NCBI GenBank assembly: GCA_030847615.1
Contig: JAUMIR010000003.1
Coordinates: forward strand, 334,495,756 to 334,559,755
Length of the DNA stretch: 64,000 bases
Direction: 5' to 3'
Origin: Gambelia wislizenii
Lineage: Eukaryota; Chordata; Lepidosauria; Squamata; Crotaphytidae
Shown here one piece after another: positions 54,201 to 64,000 of the stretch. The notes under the pieces were generated by a model. That model was not told where the DNA came from. It did no database searches and saw nothing but the letters and a program-made list of their open reading frames with translations. The position numbers and the translations under genes are program-made. Numbering within the stretch: position 1 is the stretch's first letter; every line of letters begins with the position of its first letter.

Positions 54201-54551
54201 GGAGATTTTCAGACCACGTTTCAGCGTGCCTAGCACGGGAGGAGCTTTCGGGAGAGGGACGGCGGTCTTGCGCGGCAGGGGGGCGTTTTCGGACGCCATT
54301 GTCCCTCTCCCGAAACCATCCGTGTCACTTCTGTGAAGCTTCGGAAGCCGCAGAGCCATATTTTAATCACAGAGGTTGCCCGTGATTAAAATATAGCTCT
54401 GCGGCTTCCGAAGCTTCACGGAAGTGACACGGATGGTTTTGGGAGAGGGACAACGGCGTCCGAAAATGCCCCCCTGCTGCGCAAGACCGTCGTCCCTCTC
54501 CCGAAAGCTCCTCCCACGCTAGGCACGCTGAAACGCGGTCTGAAAATCTAC
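54201..54551. mobile_element. Long hairpin MITE, GGAGATTTTCAGACC, TSD TTA
   Basis: 351 bp flanked by TTA (54198-54200 and 54552-54554). The arms of about 168 bp differ at roughly eleven positions. Most look like CpG decay (CG against TG or CA), for example CACGTTT/CGCGTTT and GACGGCGG/GACGACGG. The inner part of the arm (GTGTCACTTC.GTGAAGCTT) is shared with 48769-49099, while the outer arm (GTGCCTAGCACGGGAGGAGC) is different. Confidence 0.93.
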
Positions 54552-55005
54552 TTACACTCTGAACTCAGTTTGCACTAATGGAATTAAGCTGAGGACAAAG
54601 AGGAAAAGTGGAAGGAGGAGAGAGAAACTGGTGCAATGTAAAAGCAGCTGAAAAGGTGGGATGACAGAGGGTTAATCAGGACTGCCCCTGACAAATTGGA
54701 ACAGATGGAAGACTTGGACTTCTCAAACATCTGTGGCTTTGGGGGTGGTGGCAGAATTATTCAATCCTTTCCTTATTCAACTCATATCCTTAGTTCTAAT
54801 CTTCTGTGAAACTACAATTAGAACTGCTGGGGAAAATTGCAGGTGCTTGAATCCTGCGGTGCTTTTTCCCAGTGGAGGATAATAGCCACTTTGGTTAGGA
54901 AGAGTGATTATCAAAATGGCAGAAAAGACCTATCCACTCCCACTGCTTGTGCTCCAGCCAAATCTGGAGACTCCCCCTGCACTTTAGGCTGAGGCATTAG
55001 GGCAT

Positions 55006-56050
55006 TTACCACATAGAGGTCAGAATGTGCAATGTTCGCATCATGTAGATAGCAGAATCATGTCTGTATCGCACCACATGTTTCTGGCCATGAAACAGAG
55101 GCAGATGAGCAAGCACGTTTTGCCCTTTTTGTGCACCACTTTGGCCTTCTATGTCCCTCCCTCCCATTATTTCTCAATTTCTGCATCAGACTCCTCCTTC
55201 TCACGTCACATCCTGGCGTTATTGTGTGCATGCATGATCTTGCTGATCTATCCCTGGCCACGTTTGGGTTTCATGCAATTGCATGATACTTTGGCCTGTG
55301 GCAGGGATTTTTCTGAAATAGCGATGAGTACTTCTAACCATGGATGGTGCAGTGATATGAACGAAGCACTTTCACATAACAAGAGATGTCACACGATTCC
55401 GACATCATTTTAAATTGCCGGTTTAGCACGGGCAATAGCTACTTTTCACACAACTAATTTTTACTTATGGTACAATTTTTTATGTATGGCTGATAATAGT
55501 CACTGCCAGTGATGCCTTAGTAATGTACATCAGAGCGGGAGGAAAAATAAATCAGCTATGTCATGGAGATAGCCTCCATTCTAGGTTTTATTTCCTACCT
55601 TGCTTCAGTATATAAGCGTAACCTATGTTCATGCTATGTTTGGGAGCTATATTAACATAAGTATCAGGAAAGCATAAACTGTGCAGAGAAATTTTAAAAA
55701 TAATAATTGATTTCTCCCTGGTGTGAACAGAATGGCCACCAGAAGTTGAGTTGGGAAGACTGCAGTGGCAGAGAGAATATTGAGAAGGCTAATCATGCCC
55801 TTATGTGATCACGTGATGAAGAGAAGCCGGAACAAGCATGGAATTTCATACCACATTTCATGCTATGGTGGGAGTATTGTGCGATCAAGGGCTATTGATG
55901 GGGGGAAATCGTCAATAGGTTGTAGCGCACCAGAACCCAAACACAGACAGATGGAACACTGAATACATATGGCGTTGTGTGGGCCGCGAAAATTCAACCC
56001 AACACTGAAGCGCTTTCACAACGGAAAAAAACCTTGTGTGGCGAACCCCT
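55006..56050. mobile_element. Possible non-autonomous DNA transposon, boundaries uncertain
   Basis: The segment has composition and motifs unlike its flanks (repeated TTTCACA.AAC.., CATGCAATTGCATGAT, CACATTTCATGCTATGG). Its edges GGGCATTTACCACATAGAGG and (complement) GGGGTTCGCCACACAAGG are loosely similar. No TSD. The frame 55027-55413 plus (128 codons) matches no known protein and I do not call it a gene. Confidence 0.25.
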
Positions 56051-56507
56051 AGATCTAAAACCAATGCTTTAGGCCTAAAATGAAATTACTTGCACATATT
56101 CTTCCATTGCTTCCTAGGCTGCCTCCCTTTTGATTCACATACCATGAAAAGAGGTATTGTGTGCTCTAGATCCATCACACAGCCCTGGGGTGAAAGCATT
56201 GAGTCTGAAGAGGTGAGTCATACAAACAAGCAGTAAACATTCAACAAAGAATCTCAAATTTGGAGTTTGGAACTGTTACCTTTTTTTTAAACTATAATTC
56301 CCAAATCCCCCATCCAACATATCCTCAAATTGTAGTTTTTTAAAAAAAATTGTGTGCTTGCCAGGCTTATCTCTGTTGTATATTTTACAGGTGTCAGGAT
56401 TGGTTCTGGACATGACCTTCTCCTGCCAGGCCTTCAGTTCTGTTGTATTGCTTTGTGGCTAATTGTGTTTGCATCCCTTTGCATTTGCTAGTGAGTCTGT
56501 AGTCTAA
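56051..56507. other. unassigned sequence
   Basis: About 460 bp without a recognised feature, apart from a short hAT-like piece near 56280-56345 (AACTATAATTCCCAAATCC). Confidence 0.35.
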
Positions 56508-56806
56508 GGACTTGATCAGATGCTGCAAAAATGGCATCATTAGGATGCAACGATAGCACAAAGGGCTAAAATTATCAGACGTCATCATCACTTACCCATT
56601 CCCACTGTGTCGCATTGGTGTGAATGAGGTGTTACTTTTTATTGACAGCTTAGCCTGTCAATAAAAAGTGATGCCTCATTAGTGCCAGTGCAATGCAGTG
56701 GGAACGGGTAAACAACGAGAATGTCTGATAATTTTGCCATTTGTGCTATCGTTGCATCCTAAATGACATGGTTTTTTGGTGAGATTTGGCTCGTCTGATA
56801 AAGTCC
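56508..56806. mobile_element. MITE family C (GGACTTGATCAG), near TSD TAA/AAA
   Basis: 299 bp with ends GGACTTGATCAGATGC and CGTCTGATAAAGTCC. The central hairpin is nearly perfect: CTTTTTATTGACAG..CTGTCAATAAAAAG with GAGGTGTTA and its partner. Flanking triplets TAA and AAA differ at one position. It belongs with 42872-43179. Confidence 0.82.
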
Positions 56807-59176
56807 AAACTGGGAAAAGGGGAGTATCAGTTCTAAGTCTGTACTGTTTGATTAAAGCCGGCACCAAGCCTGAGATCTGGGAAAAGTGGACCAGGTTTTG
56901 GTTCAGTGGGAACTGTGTGTGGGGACGATGAATAACCAATAACTGTATAGCCTTCCAGATTTTGTGGATTGTAAATGCTTTTAACTTAATGCTTGTTAGT
57001 TAGCTTTCATTCTGAGCATATTGTAGGGATAGCTCTTTTGATTACTATAACAATACAATTTTCTGTTTTTTTAAACTCTGAAACTGCTGATTACTAAGCC
57101 TGAAGAAGCCAGTACATGACAATAGGCACTTCCCCAATTCAAACACTACTTTCTCCTGCTCCAAAAAACAGATACCCAAAAACAAAATAAGCCAAAAACC
57201 CCAGACCAGAAAAATGCCTAATTTAGCAGTAATAGATTTCCTGAGCAAATGCAAGTAATGGAGTGTCGTCCCTAAAGAACTGAATAGCCAGGCCTGTTTT
57301 TACTAACTAAACCTAGCTGAATTGAATCTTTTCTGCTCTGACTCAGAACAATGTGCTAAACACACAGAGACAGAGACAGGGAATCTGGCATACAGATTGA
57401 ATCTGGTCACATGGGAGCATTTTAACCTGAATTATTATTATAATTGTGGACCACTATAGGAACATCATATTAAACTGTTAAGACAGTTACATCTGTAAAG
57501 GAGAAGACTGTTTGAAAAGGGAGACTGAAAAAGGCATTGAGAGACCAAAGTGTCCTGCAGTTTTGATTAGTACAAAGCAACAAAGCTGGAAATGAGCAGA
57601 CATAATGGCTTCTCACTGGCTCCCATTTATCAGTTCTAAAGAGCATCTCTGTACTCAGCAAGTGAGACAGAGATCAGCAATCATCAGAAAGGCAACCTAG
57701 AGAGCAGAGGAAGAGTACAGGGAAGGGCAGCCACTAAATGGAGACAGGAGCTGAAAGATCAAATAGGTCAGGAAGGCAACTGGTCAATGGAGTCTTGACT
57801 GAGAGGTGGCCAGAGAGCAGAGAAACTGGGGATGGCAATAGGTGAGAGTGGTGTGACCCAGGAAATGTATATCAGACTTTCTGTCAGTTACAAGGTAAGA
57901 GGCTAATTGAGACCCCAGGAAGGTTAGCGAAACATTTGTGACATGACTCTTGCTTGAGAAGCTGGATGGTCTTTTGGTCTCTTTATGATGATCTGGCGGG
58001 GACTGTTGTTTTGTACACAAAGGCGAAGCAATACAATTTGATTTGTGTTGTTCTGCTAGATACCCAGGAGTCAGGTCTAGCAGTCTTGGATTAAAGGTGT
58101 TTGCTATCAAATTGACCTTGGAAGAATAAAATTACCCAGTCTTGCTCCCAGCAACAGGACTATGAGAGAGCCTTGTGCGAGTGTGAAGTGCAGAACTGAA
58201 AGGGTGAGAATGAATGACTTAGAGGAACTTTGCTTGCTTATCATCCTTCATGACAGCAGCAGTATAAAGTGCCAGAAGTGGGGAAAGTCATCATTGATTT
58301 AAAGCACCAGATGCATTGGTCTGAGAGTCAATGTGGAAACATCAAGGGGATGCAAATGAAACCCTGTGGCAACCTGCAGCCATTTATCAGGACTTGAAAG
58401 GAAACAGCAAATGATCCACCAAGCATGATAATCATATCAGCTGAAACAGACAGAGCAAGAACATTGTGATCAACTTGCCCCGCAACGTTGCCCTCAGGTA
58501 TCATGCATGGCAAAGTCAAGGGGGGGGGAATAATCTCAAAGACAAGCTACCATCATACAAGTTCATAGTGGGAAGGAAATTAAGGAATGATTAAAAGACT
58601 ACTTAGAATGTTAAGATTTCAGTGTTTCCAATGAGACACTAGAACGTAATATAAGCAACACTAGAAAGTTGAAGCAAACAAGAAATAAACAAATAAAGAG
58701 ACTGTGACATAAAGAGACAACTTAGATAGCATGTGTCTTTTTTAATAGCTAAATAACAAGGTAATAGACAAAGCAAATATGAAAACTGAGCACTACCGGT
58801 AAAGGAAAAACTTTTTAAAAAATACCGGCAAGTGCTGATTAGTGGAACATTAGTCAGTATGTTCACAACATGATGTTCATGGATGGTTGACCACTGGATA
58901 TTTACATATTATCATGAAAAGATCCACAGATGACTCATGGACTGACTGCTCCCTTTCTTTTGGAGGTGAGCCCCTCCTCCTGTTTGGTCCATAAGCTACC
59001 ACTGAAAGAGTCATATACTGGACAACATTTGTTCAAACCTTGAGAAATAACAGGTTTGTTAGCAAAGGCTGTGGAGTAGTTTTTGCGGCAGTTTTGGCTT
59101 AAAGTTATTGAAAGCTTGCTAAAGCTTTCTCCCTCATCCCAATGTAAATCTATGCTTAGTTTCTTAGGTATATGGA
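56807..59176. other. unassigned sequence
   Basis: About 2.4 kb without a recognised repeat or coding motif. The frames up to 108 codons are unremarkable. This is one of the longer candidate unique segments of the window. Confidence 0.4.
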
Positions 59177-59342
59177 TGGTAGAATTCCCCTACATTCTAA
59201 TATACCTCTGGAGCAGAGGTATAGATTTCTCCTACAGTCTAATATACCTCTGGAGTAGGGTAGAGTTTCCCTACATTCCAATTCACCTCAGGAGTAAGGG
59301 TGTAGAGTTCCCCTATATTCTGATATACCTCTGGAGCAGGGG
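59177..59342 (+). repeat. Minisatellite, about four units of ~41 bp
   Basis: The unit runs GGTAGA.TTCCCCTACATTC then TAATATACCTCTGGAGCAGG, repeated about four times with 80-90 percent similarity by eye. It explains the periodic peptide in frame 59083-59418 (..FPYILIYLWSRG..). A hAT-like element starts inside its last unit. Confidence 0.85.
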
Positions 59343-59477
59343 TGGGCAATGTTTGGCCTGCTCAAAGGTTGTTGGACTGCAGCTTTCAGCATTCCTCACC
59401 ATTGGCTATGCTGGCTAGGGCTGCTGGGGGTAGCAGTCCAGCAATATCTGGAAGGACACACTTTGCTCATGTGTATT
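59337..59477. mobile_element. hAT-like MITE
   Basis: CAGGGGTGGGCAATGTTTGG at the left, TTGTTGGACTGCAGC and GGGTAGCAGTCCAGCAATATCTGGAAGG as inverted halves, and ACTTTGCTCATGTG at the degraded right end. Typical squamate hAT MITE layout. TSD not resolved. Confidence 0.68.
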
Positions 59478-60065
59478 TCAGAGGAATGGATTAATACTTC
59501 CAAACAGCTGCTAATTCTTATACTTTCACACAGGGGCAGCAGATTTTCCCCAGAAAAACCAACCATCATGCTGTTCTATCTAAAATAAAGTACAAGAGCC
59601 ACTTCATTTTAAGTATGCCCATGTGCAGTACTGAATAGAGCCGAGATGTCCTGCATGGTCTATTTTCTTTTGTGGAATCATCAGTCCATTAATATGTTTC
59701 ACATTTGTAGTATTTGTGATTACTGAACAGTTAAGGCATAAAATAAGATGTGTGATTCTGAGTATGAACAATAGTTTGGAAACATATGAGTGACTAGCTG
59801 ATTGGGTAAGCTCAGTTGCAACTTTCTTTGCAATAATTCTAGCAACCTGCAAGGACAAAGTAGTTCAGCAGAAATTTCCCAGTGGTTTACTGTTGGACTG
59901 TGTTCTCTTTTCTCCCCATCAAACTCCTAGAATATAATTTAAAATATGCCTTACCTACATGACCAGTATGATTATATTCGATTCAGATTTATGTGTGTAT
60001 GAATGGGATACTGAGAATGGAATTCCTCAACCCTTCATTCCCATGGAAGCCCTTCCAGCCCTCTG
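59478..60065. other. unassigned sequence
   Basis: About 590 bp with no recognised feature, up to a CR1 3' end. Confidence 0.4.
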
Positions 60066-60597
60066 AAAATCATACAATCATAGAATTAGAAGAGACCACA
60101 ACAGCCATCTCATCCAACCCTCTGCCATAAAGAAATACACAACTGAAGCACTCCTGAAAGATGCCCATCCAACCTGTGCTTAAAGACCTTCAAAATCGGT
60201 GAATCCACAACTCCCTGAGGCAGTCTGTCCCACTGTCAAACAGCTCTTACATTCAAGAAGTTCTTCCTAATCTTTAGGTGGAATCTGTTTTCTTGTAATT
60301 TGAATCCATCAGTTCATGTCCTTGTCCCTGGAGCAGCAGAAAACTTCTACATGACATTCCTTCTCTATTTAAAGACAGCTGTCTTGTCATCTCTCAGTCT
60401 TCTCTTCTTCAAGCTAAACATACCCAGCTCTCCAAATTGTTCCTCATAAGGTTAAGTTTCCAGACCTTTGATCATCCTGGTTACCATCCTCTGAACATAT
60501 TCCAACTTCCCAATATCCTTCTTGAACCATGGTGCTCAGAATTGGAAACAGCATTCCAGGTGAGGTCTGACCAAAGCAGAATAGAGTGGTACTACTA
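60066..60597 (-). mobile_element. CR1 LINE 3' end, minus strand
   Basis: AATCATACAATCATAGAATTAG is the complement of the terminal octamers. The interior on the minus strand carries the CR1 C-terminal segment (decayed: GGAAACTTAACCTTATGAGG for the 'EAMPYEE' region, GTTTAGCTTGAAGAAGAG). Several stops. The upstream end is cut by a Tigger-like element at 60598. Confidence 0.9.
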
Positions 60598-60984
60598 CAG
60601 TCCTCCCTTCATTTGTGGGGGTTAGGAGCTCAAGACCCCCCACAAATGTGAACAAAAACGTGAATAAAAATGTATGTAAACAGTGGTTGGGGGCACGCAT
60701 GGATGGAATGTCCTGTAGGAGGAGGAAGGGAGGGAGAGAGGCTCGTGGCCCAGGCTGCTGCCGCCACAACCCAGCTGGCCTAGGCCTCCCAGGCCTCCTC
60801 CTCCTCCACCACTGCCACCACCACAATCACTCGCCCTGTCAGTGCCACCATGGCACTGCCACTGCGACCACCCACAACCATGCCCCTGCCAACATACCTC
60901 TGGGGCCTATGCACTGCATCTGTCATTGTCTCTTCGCCATCTTTCCCCTTCAGTCATGGCCCAATCGATGGCACCTCAGGGCCT
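60598..60984 (+). mobile_element. Tigger-like element, left part, interrupted by gypsy LTR
   Basis: CAGTCCTCCCTTCATTTG, then GTGGGGGTTAGGAGCTC, preceded by TA (60596-60597), is a Tigger-type terminus. CCCCACAAATGTGAAC..AAAACGTGAATAAAAATG and a GC-rich (CCTCC, CCACCACCA) stretch follow. The other terminus is not in the window, as expected if the gypsy element at 60985 landed inside it. Confidence 0.6.
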
Positions 60985-61350
60985 TGTCTGATGTACCAAG
61001 CACACACGCTCACATTCAATCAATAAATTTCTTTATTGGCAAGGATTCGTGTGTCAGGAACATAGAACAAAGCCGAAACTGAATACAGTTAGAGCAAACC
61101 CCCAGATAAACCCCGCAGCATGAGAAATGCCTTTAGGGAGGATAGATGCCTCTCTCTCAGGGCGGCTTGTACCTGGAAGATATGACCTTGAGCCACGGTG
61201 GAGAGAAGCGTTCCCAGGCCAACAAGGCGGGCTAGCCTCTCTCCAAAACCTCCAGAGGCCTAGGCAAGGGAGACTAGCCAGAAGCAGCCTCATGTCAGGG
61301 TCCTCCATGAATTCCACTCCAAACCCCAGAATTCAGGGATGAGCCTGACA
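60985..61350 (-). repeat. 3' LTR of the gypsy element (366 bp)
   Basis: Read on the minus strand it starts TGTCAGGCTCATCC and ends GTACATCAGACA, giving TGTC/GACA inverted ends. An AATAAA polyadenylation signal lies at 61037-61032. Directly upstream are a purine-rich tract (AAAAGGGGGGAT at 61382-61371) and AGGTGGGCGGTA touching the LTR, the likely plus-strand primer. The 5' LTR is beyond the window, so the target duplication cannot be tested. Confidence 0.85.
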
Positions 61351-61381
61351 TACCGCCCACCTGAAGAGAAATCCCCCCTTT

Positions 61382-64000
61382 TCAGCCCGGCTTATCAGGA
61401 AAGTGGGCATGGAACTTTCGTAATAAGCGCGGAGCATTCACATGTTCACTACTAACCCATTCGGCATGCCCTAACGGCAAATGTTTCCATTTTACCAAGT
61501 ATTGCAAAGCCCCTCTGTGAACCCGAGAGTCCAACACTTCAGAAATTTCAAAATGCTGATGGTCGTCGACCAGGATAGGAGGGGGTGCAGGTCCCGGGTC
61601 TGGATGATGACAGTCTGGAGGGTGTGCCGGCTTGAGCAAGCTAGAATGAAACACAGGGTGAACATTACGGTACAGTTTGGGTAGCATCAGTTGAAAAGCC
61701 ACCGGGTTTATCACTCGAGCAATAGGAAAAGGGCCTATGTACTTGGGCCCCAACTTCTTTGAAGGTTGGGGACTTTTAAGAAACTTGGTGGATAAAAATA
61801 CTAAGTCCCCTACAGCGTAATCCGGGGTGGGGTCCCGTTTTTGGTCAGCATGATGTTTGTATTGTGCTTTTGCAAAGTCCAAGGCCGAAACAACTTTTGG
61901 CCAGGCATCTCTAATTTTTTGACTCCATTGGGTCACTGAGACCGGGTCCTTGGAGATCCCCTCCCCTAGTGGTAGAGGATTAAAGTCTTGCCCTGAAACG
62001 ATCTTAAAAGGGGAGAAGCCGGTGCTCTGGTGAGTGGCATTGTTATAGGCGACCTCCACAAAAGGCAAGAGGTCCACCCAGTCGGATTGTTGGAAGTTCA
62101 CATAACACCTCAAATATTGTTCAAGAACCTGATTAGTATGTTCACACTGTCATCACTCTGGGGATGATGGGAACTGCTGAGCCCCAATTCGACTCCCAGA
62201 AGGTTTGTGAACGCCTTCCAGAACTGGGAAGTGAACTGAGTCCCCCAGTCAGGCACGATCTTAGCAGGAATCCCATGTAGTCTGTAAATGTGTTGAATAA
62301 ACAACCTGGCTAACTGGGAGGCTGTTGGGAGCTTCTTGCAGGCTACAAAATGTGCTTGTTTCAAAAACATGTCAGTCAGCACCCAAATAACAGTCCTTTT
62401 CCTTCTTTCCGGCAATTCCACTATAAAATACATACTGATGTCTTCCCAAGGCTTGGACGGGGTAGGCAAAGGCTGTAACAGGTCTTTTGGCTTTCCTGTC
62501 CCCATTTTTGCCATTGCACACGTGGAACACCCTTTTACATACTCCTCCACCTCCTTTCTCATCTTTGGCCACCAAAACTGTCTCCGGGCCAAATGCAAGG
62601 TTTTTACATACCCAAAATGCCCAGCACTTTTAACATCATGGCATTGCTTGAGAATGGATGACCTCATGGCCTCTGGGAAATATAGGCGCCCCCCCCTTCC
62701 AAGCCAGGCCCTCCCGAAGGGCCATCTCTCCTGGGTGAGCAAAAAACCATGGGTCCTTGGGAAGGACCAATGCCATTTGGGATTGCTATCCACCCCCATC
62801 ACCCCGGGAGGAGGGGAAGGAGGAGCCAGCTCCGGCATGGCCAGGGCCTCACCGGGGCCAGCGTCAACAGTTGGTGGGATGGCATCGCCGGGTGCCTTAA
62901 GATCAGGCCCTGGCCCCAAAGAGGGGCTGGCTTGGGCCTCTTGACGCTTGGCCTTGTTGCATGTTAGGACTGCTAGTCCCAAGTGGGAGGGGGAGAAGAC
63001 TGTGTCAATGACCTCTTTTCGTTTGCTGTCATGTTGGGGAAGTCTGGACAAAGCGTCAGCTAGGAAATTCTTTTTTCCTGGGATAAATTTCAGGGTGAAA
63101 TTGAACCGGTAGAAGAAACTGGCCCACCGAACCTGTTTGGGGCTCAACCACCTTGGGGTGGCTAAAACTTCCAAATTTTTGTGATCTGTCCAAACTTCAA
63201 AGGGTTTGGAAGATCCCTCCAATAGGTGGCGCCAAGTTTCTAAGGCCAGTTTGATTGCACTCGCCTCCTTTTCCCACACAGGCCAATTTCGCTCAGTCTC
63301 ATTGAATTTCTTAGACAGGTATGCACATGGCCTGAGCTCTCCCTCCTCACCCCGTTGCAACAGCACCCCTCCCATCGCTACATCTGAAGCGTCAACTTGG
63401 ACTACAAAAGGTTGGGTGGGGTCGGGGTGTTTGAGAATTGGTTCAGATATGAAGAGTTTCTTCAGCTTATCAAAGGCCTGTTGGCATTGGTCAGACCACA
63501 CTATCTTTTGGGGAGGTTTCTCTGCCTTCTCCGTTCCTTTTCAGGTTTTCTTCCCCACCTCTTTGATTTTGAATAGATCAGTCAGTGGGAGGGCTACTGT
63601 CGCAAAGTCAGGGATGAAGGACCGGTAAAGGTTAGCAAATCCAAGGAAGCTCTGCAGCTGCTTCCTGGTTCTAGGGGCCTCCCACGCCAACACCCCTTTG
63701 ACTTTTTCCGGGTCCATTTCTATCCCCTTATTTGAGATGCGGTACCCCAAGTAGTCCAAGCGACTTTAGTGAAATTCACACTTTGACATCTTAGCATAGA
63801 GATAGTTCTCCCCCAGTCTAGCAAGCACTTTTTTCACCAGTTTCACATGGGATGTATAGTCCTCAGAATAAATCAATACATCATCCAAATACACCAAGAC
63901 CCCCTTGTACAGAAATTCTCTCAATACATCATTGATCAGGTTCTTAAAAATGCCTGGAGCTCTGCTTAACCCAAAAGGCATTACTAGGAATTCAAAAGGC
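61382..64000 (-). pseudogene. pol: gypsy pol: RT, RNase H, integrase, chromodomain (broken)
   Basis: RT: frame from 64000 reads FLVMPFGLSRAPG and VLVYLDDVLIYSE (YLDD catalytic motif), with an in-frame TAA at 63768-63766, then DYLGYRISNKG to an in-frame TGA at 63543-63541. RNase H (63450-63160): VQVDASDVAMGG, EKEASAIKLALETW, WTDHKNL carry the acidic residues; ADALSRLP follows. Integrase: H-H-C-C finger (HDVKSAGHFGY, CSTCAMAK) and the core, where the residue at the first catalytic Asp is Tyr (ISMYFIVELP), PDWGTQF keeps the second, and the third acidic site falls in a small deletion with a frameshift near 62120-62150. Chromodomain: VLDSRVHRGALQYLVKWKHL, then AEWVSSEHV. Cannot be active. Confidence 0.93.
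61400..61570 (-). other. Chromodomain at integrase C-terminus
   Basis: The last ~55 residues of the 61382-62113 frame. Aromatic and hydrophobic positions of the fold (F-EISEVLDSR, YLVKWKHLP, W-V-S-S-E) are kept. In chromoviruses this module directs integration through histone contacts. It is the best preserved domain in this copy. Confidence 0.85.

Larger units (their letters stand above)
60985..64000 (-). mobile_element. Ty3/gypsy chromodomain LTR retrotransposon (3' part)
   Basis: A minus-strand element cut by the window end: part of reverse transcriptase, RNase H, integrase, chromodomain, polypurine tract and 3' LTR in the order RT-RH-IN-CHR, which is diagnostic of Ty3/gypsy chromoviruses. 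Gag, protease and the 5' LTR should lie to the right. It appears to sit inside a Tigger-like element that itself sits in a CR1. Confidence 0.93.

Noticed and set aside
1..64000. CRISPR arrays or bacterial operons
   Set aside because: Direct repeats with regular unique spacers are absent; the content is eukaryotic transposons throughout.

Overview
The window is repeat-rich, AT-leaning vertebrate nuclear DNA. I found no intact host gene, structural RNA gene or CRISPR array. The repeat set points to a squamate reptile, probably an iguanian lizard; the rank below Squamata is an inference from memory of repeat families. It holds many CR1 LINE copies ending in ATTCTATG-type octamers, a BovB/RTE 3' end, a squamate-type L1 ORF2 C-terminus, tRNA-derived SINEs whose tail resembles the BovB tail, an APE-RT LINE of the 'craniofacial development protein 2-like' type, a chromodomain Ty3/gypsy element, solo LTRs and many small DNA transposons.

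Layout. 0-10 kb: several foldback MITEs (1021, 3219, 8118, 8867), a 12-bp-TSD L1 inserted in a BovB tail (5.7-6.95 kb), a SINE and a 5'-truncated LINE (7.5-8.0 kb). 10-24 kb: SINE, Tigger-like and hAT-like elements, two solo LTRs of one family (15107-16076 and 23024-23935), a CR1 split by a GC-rich minisatellite block (17.1-19.4 kb), another CR1 and a MITE. 24-29 kb: CR1 copies, one split by a MITE, then SINEs. 29362-33360: an apparently full-length but dead LINE bounded by an exact 11-bp target duplication. 33-48 kb: mostly unassigned sequence with scattered SINEs, MITEs, one Tigger-like element, a CR1 and minisatellites. 48.7-56.8 kb: GC-rich hairpin MITEs, a CR1 split by a MITE, and hAT and Tigger-like elements. 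59-64 kb: minisatellite, CR1, Tigger-like element and a minus-strand gypsy element (3' LTR plus pol) running off the right edge.

The main message is transposon ecology. The most unusual component is a dense group of short elements, many of them almost complete palindromes, with termini related to GGAGATTTTCAGAC or GGACTTTATCAGAC. Ten flank themselves with exact 3-bp duplications and one with TTT beside a related terminus, and the target shows no obvious consensus. One copy (48769-49099) has arms of about 160 bp differing at only about three positions. Several nested insertions give a relative order of events: L1 into BovB, MITEs into CR1, and gypsy into Tigger-like DNA into CR1. All protein-coding segments I recognise are broken transposon genes.
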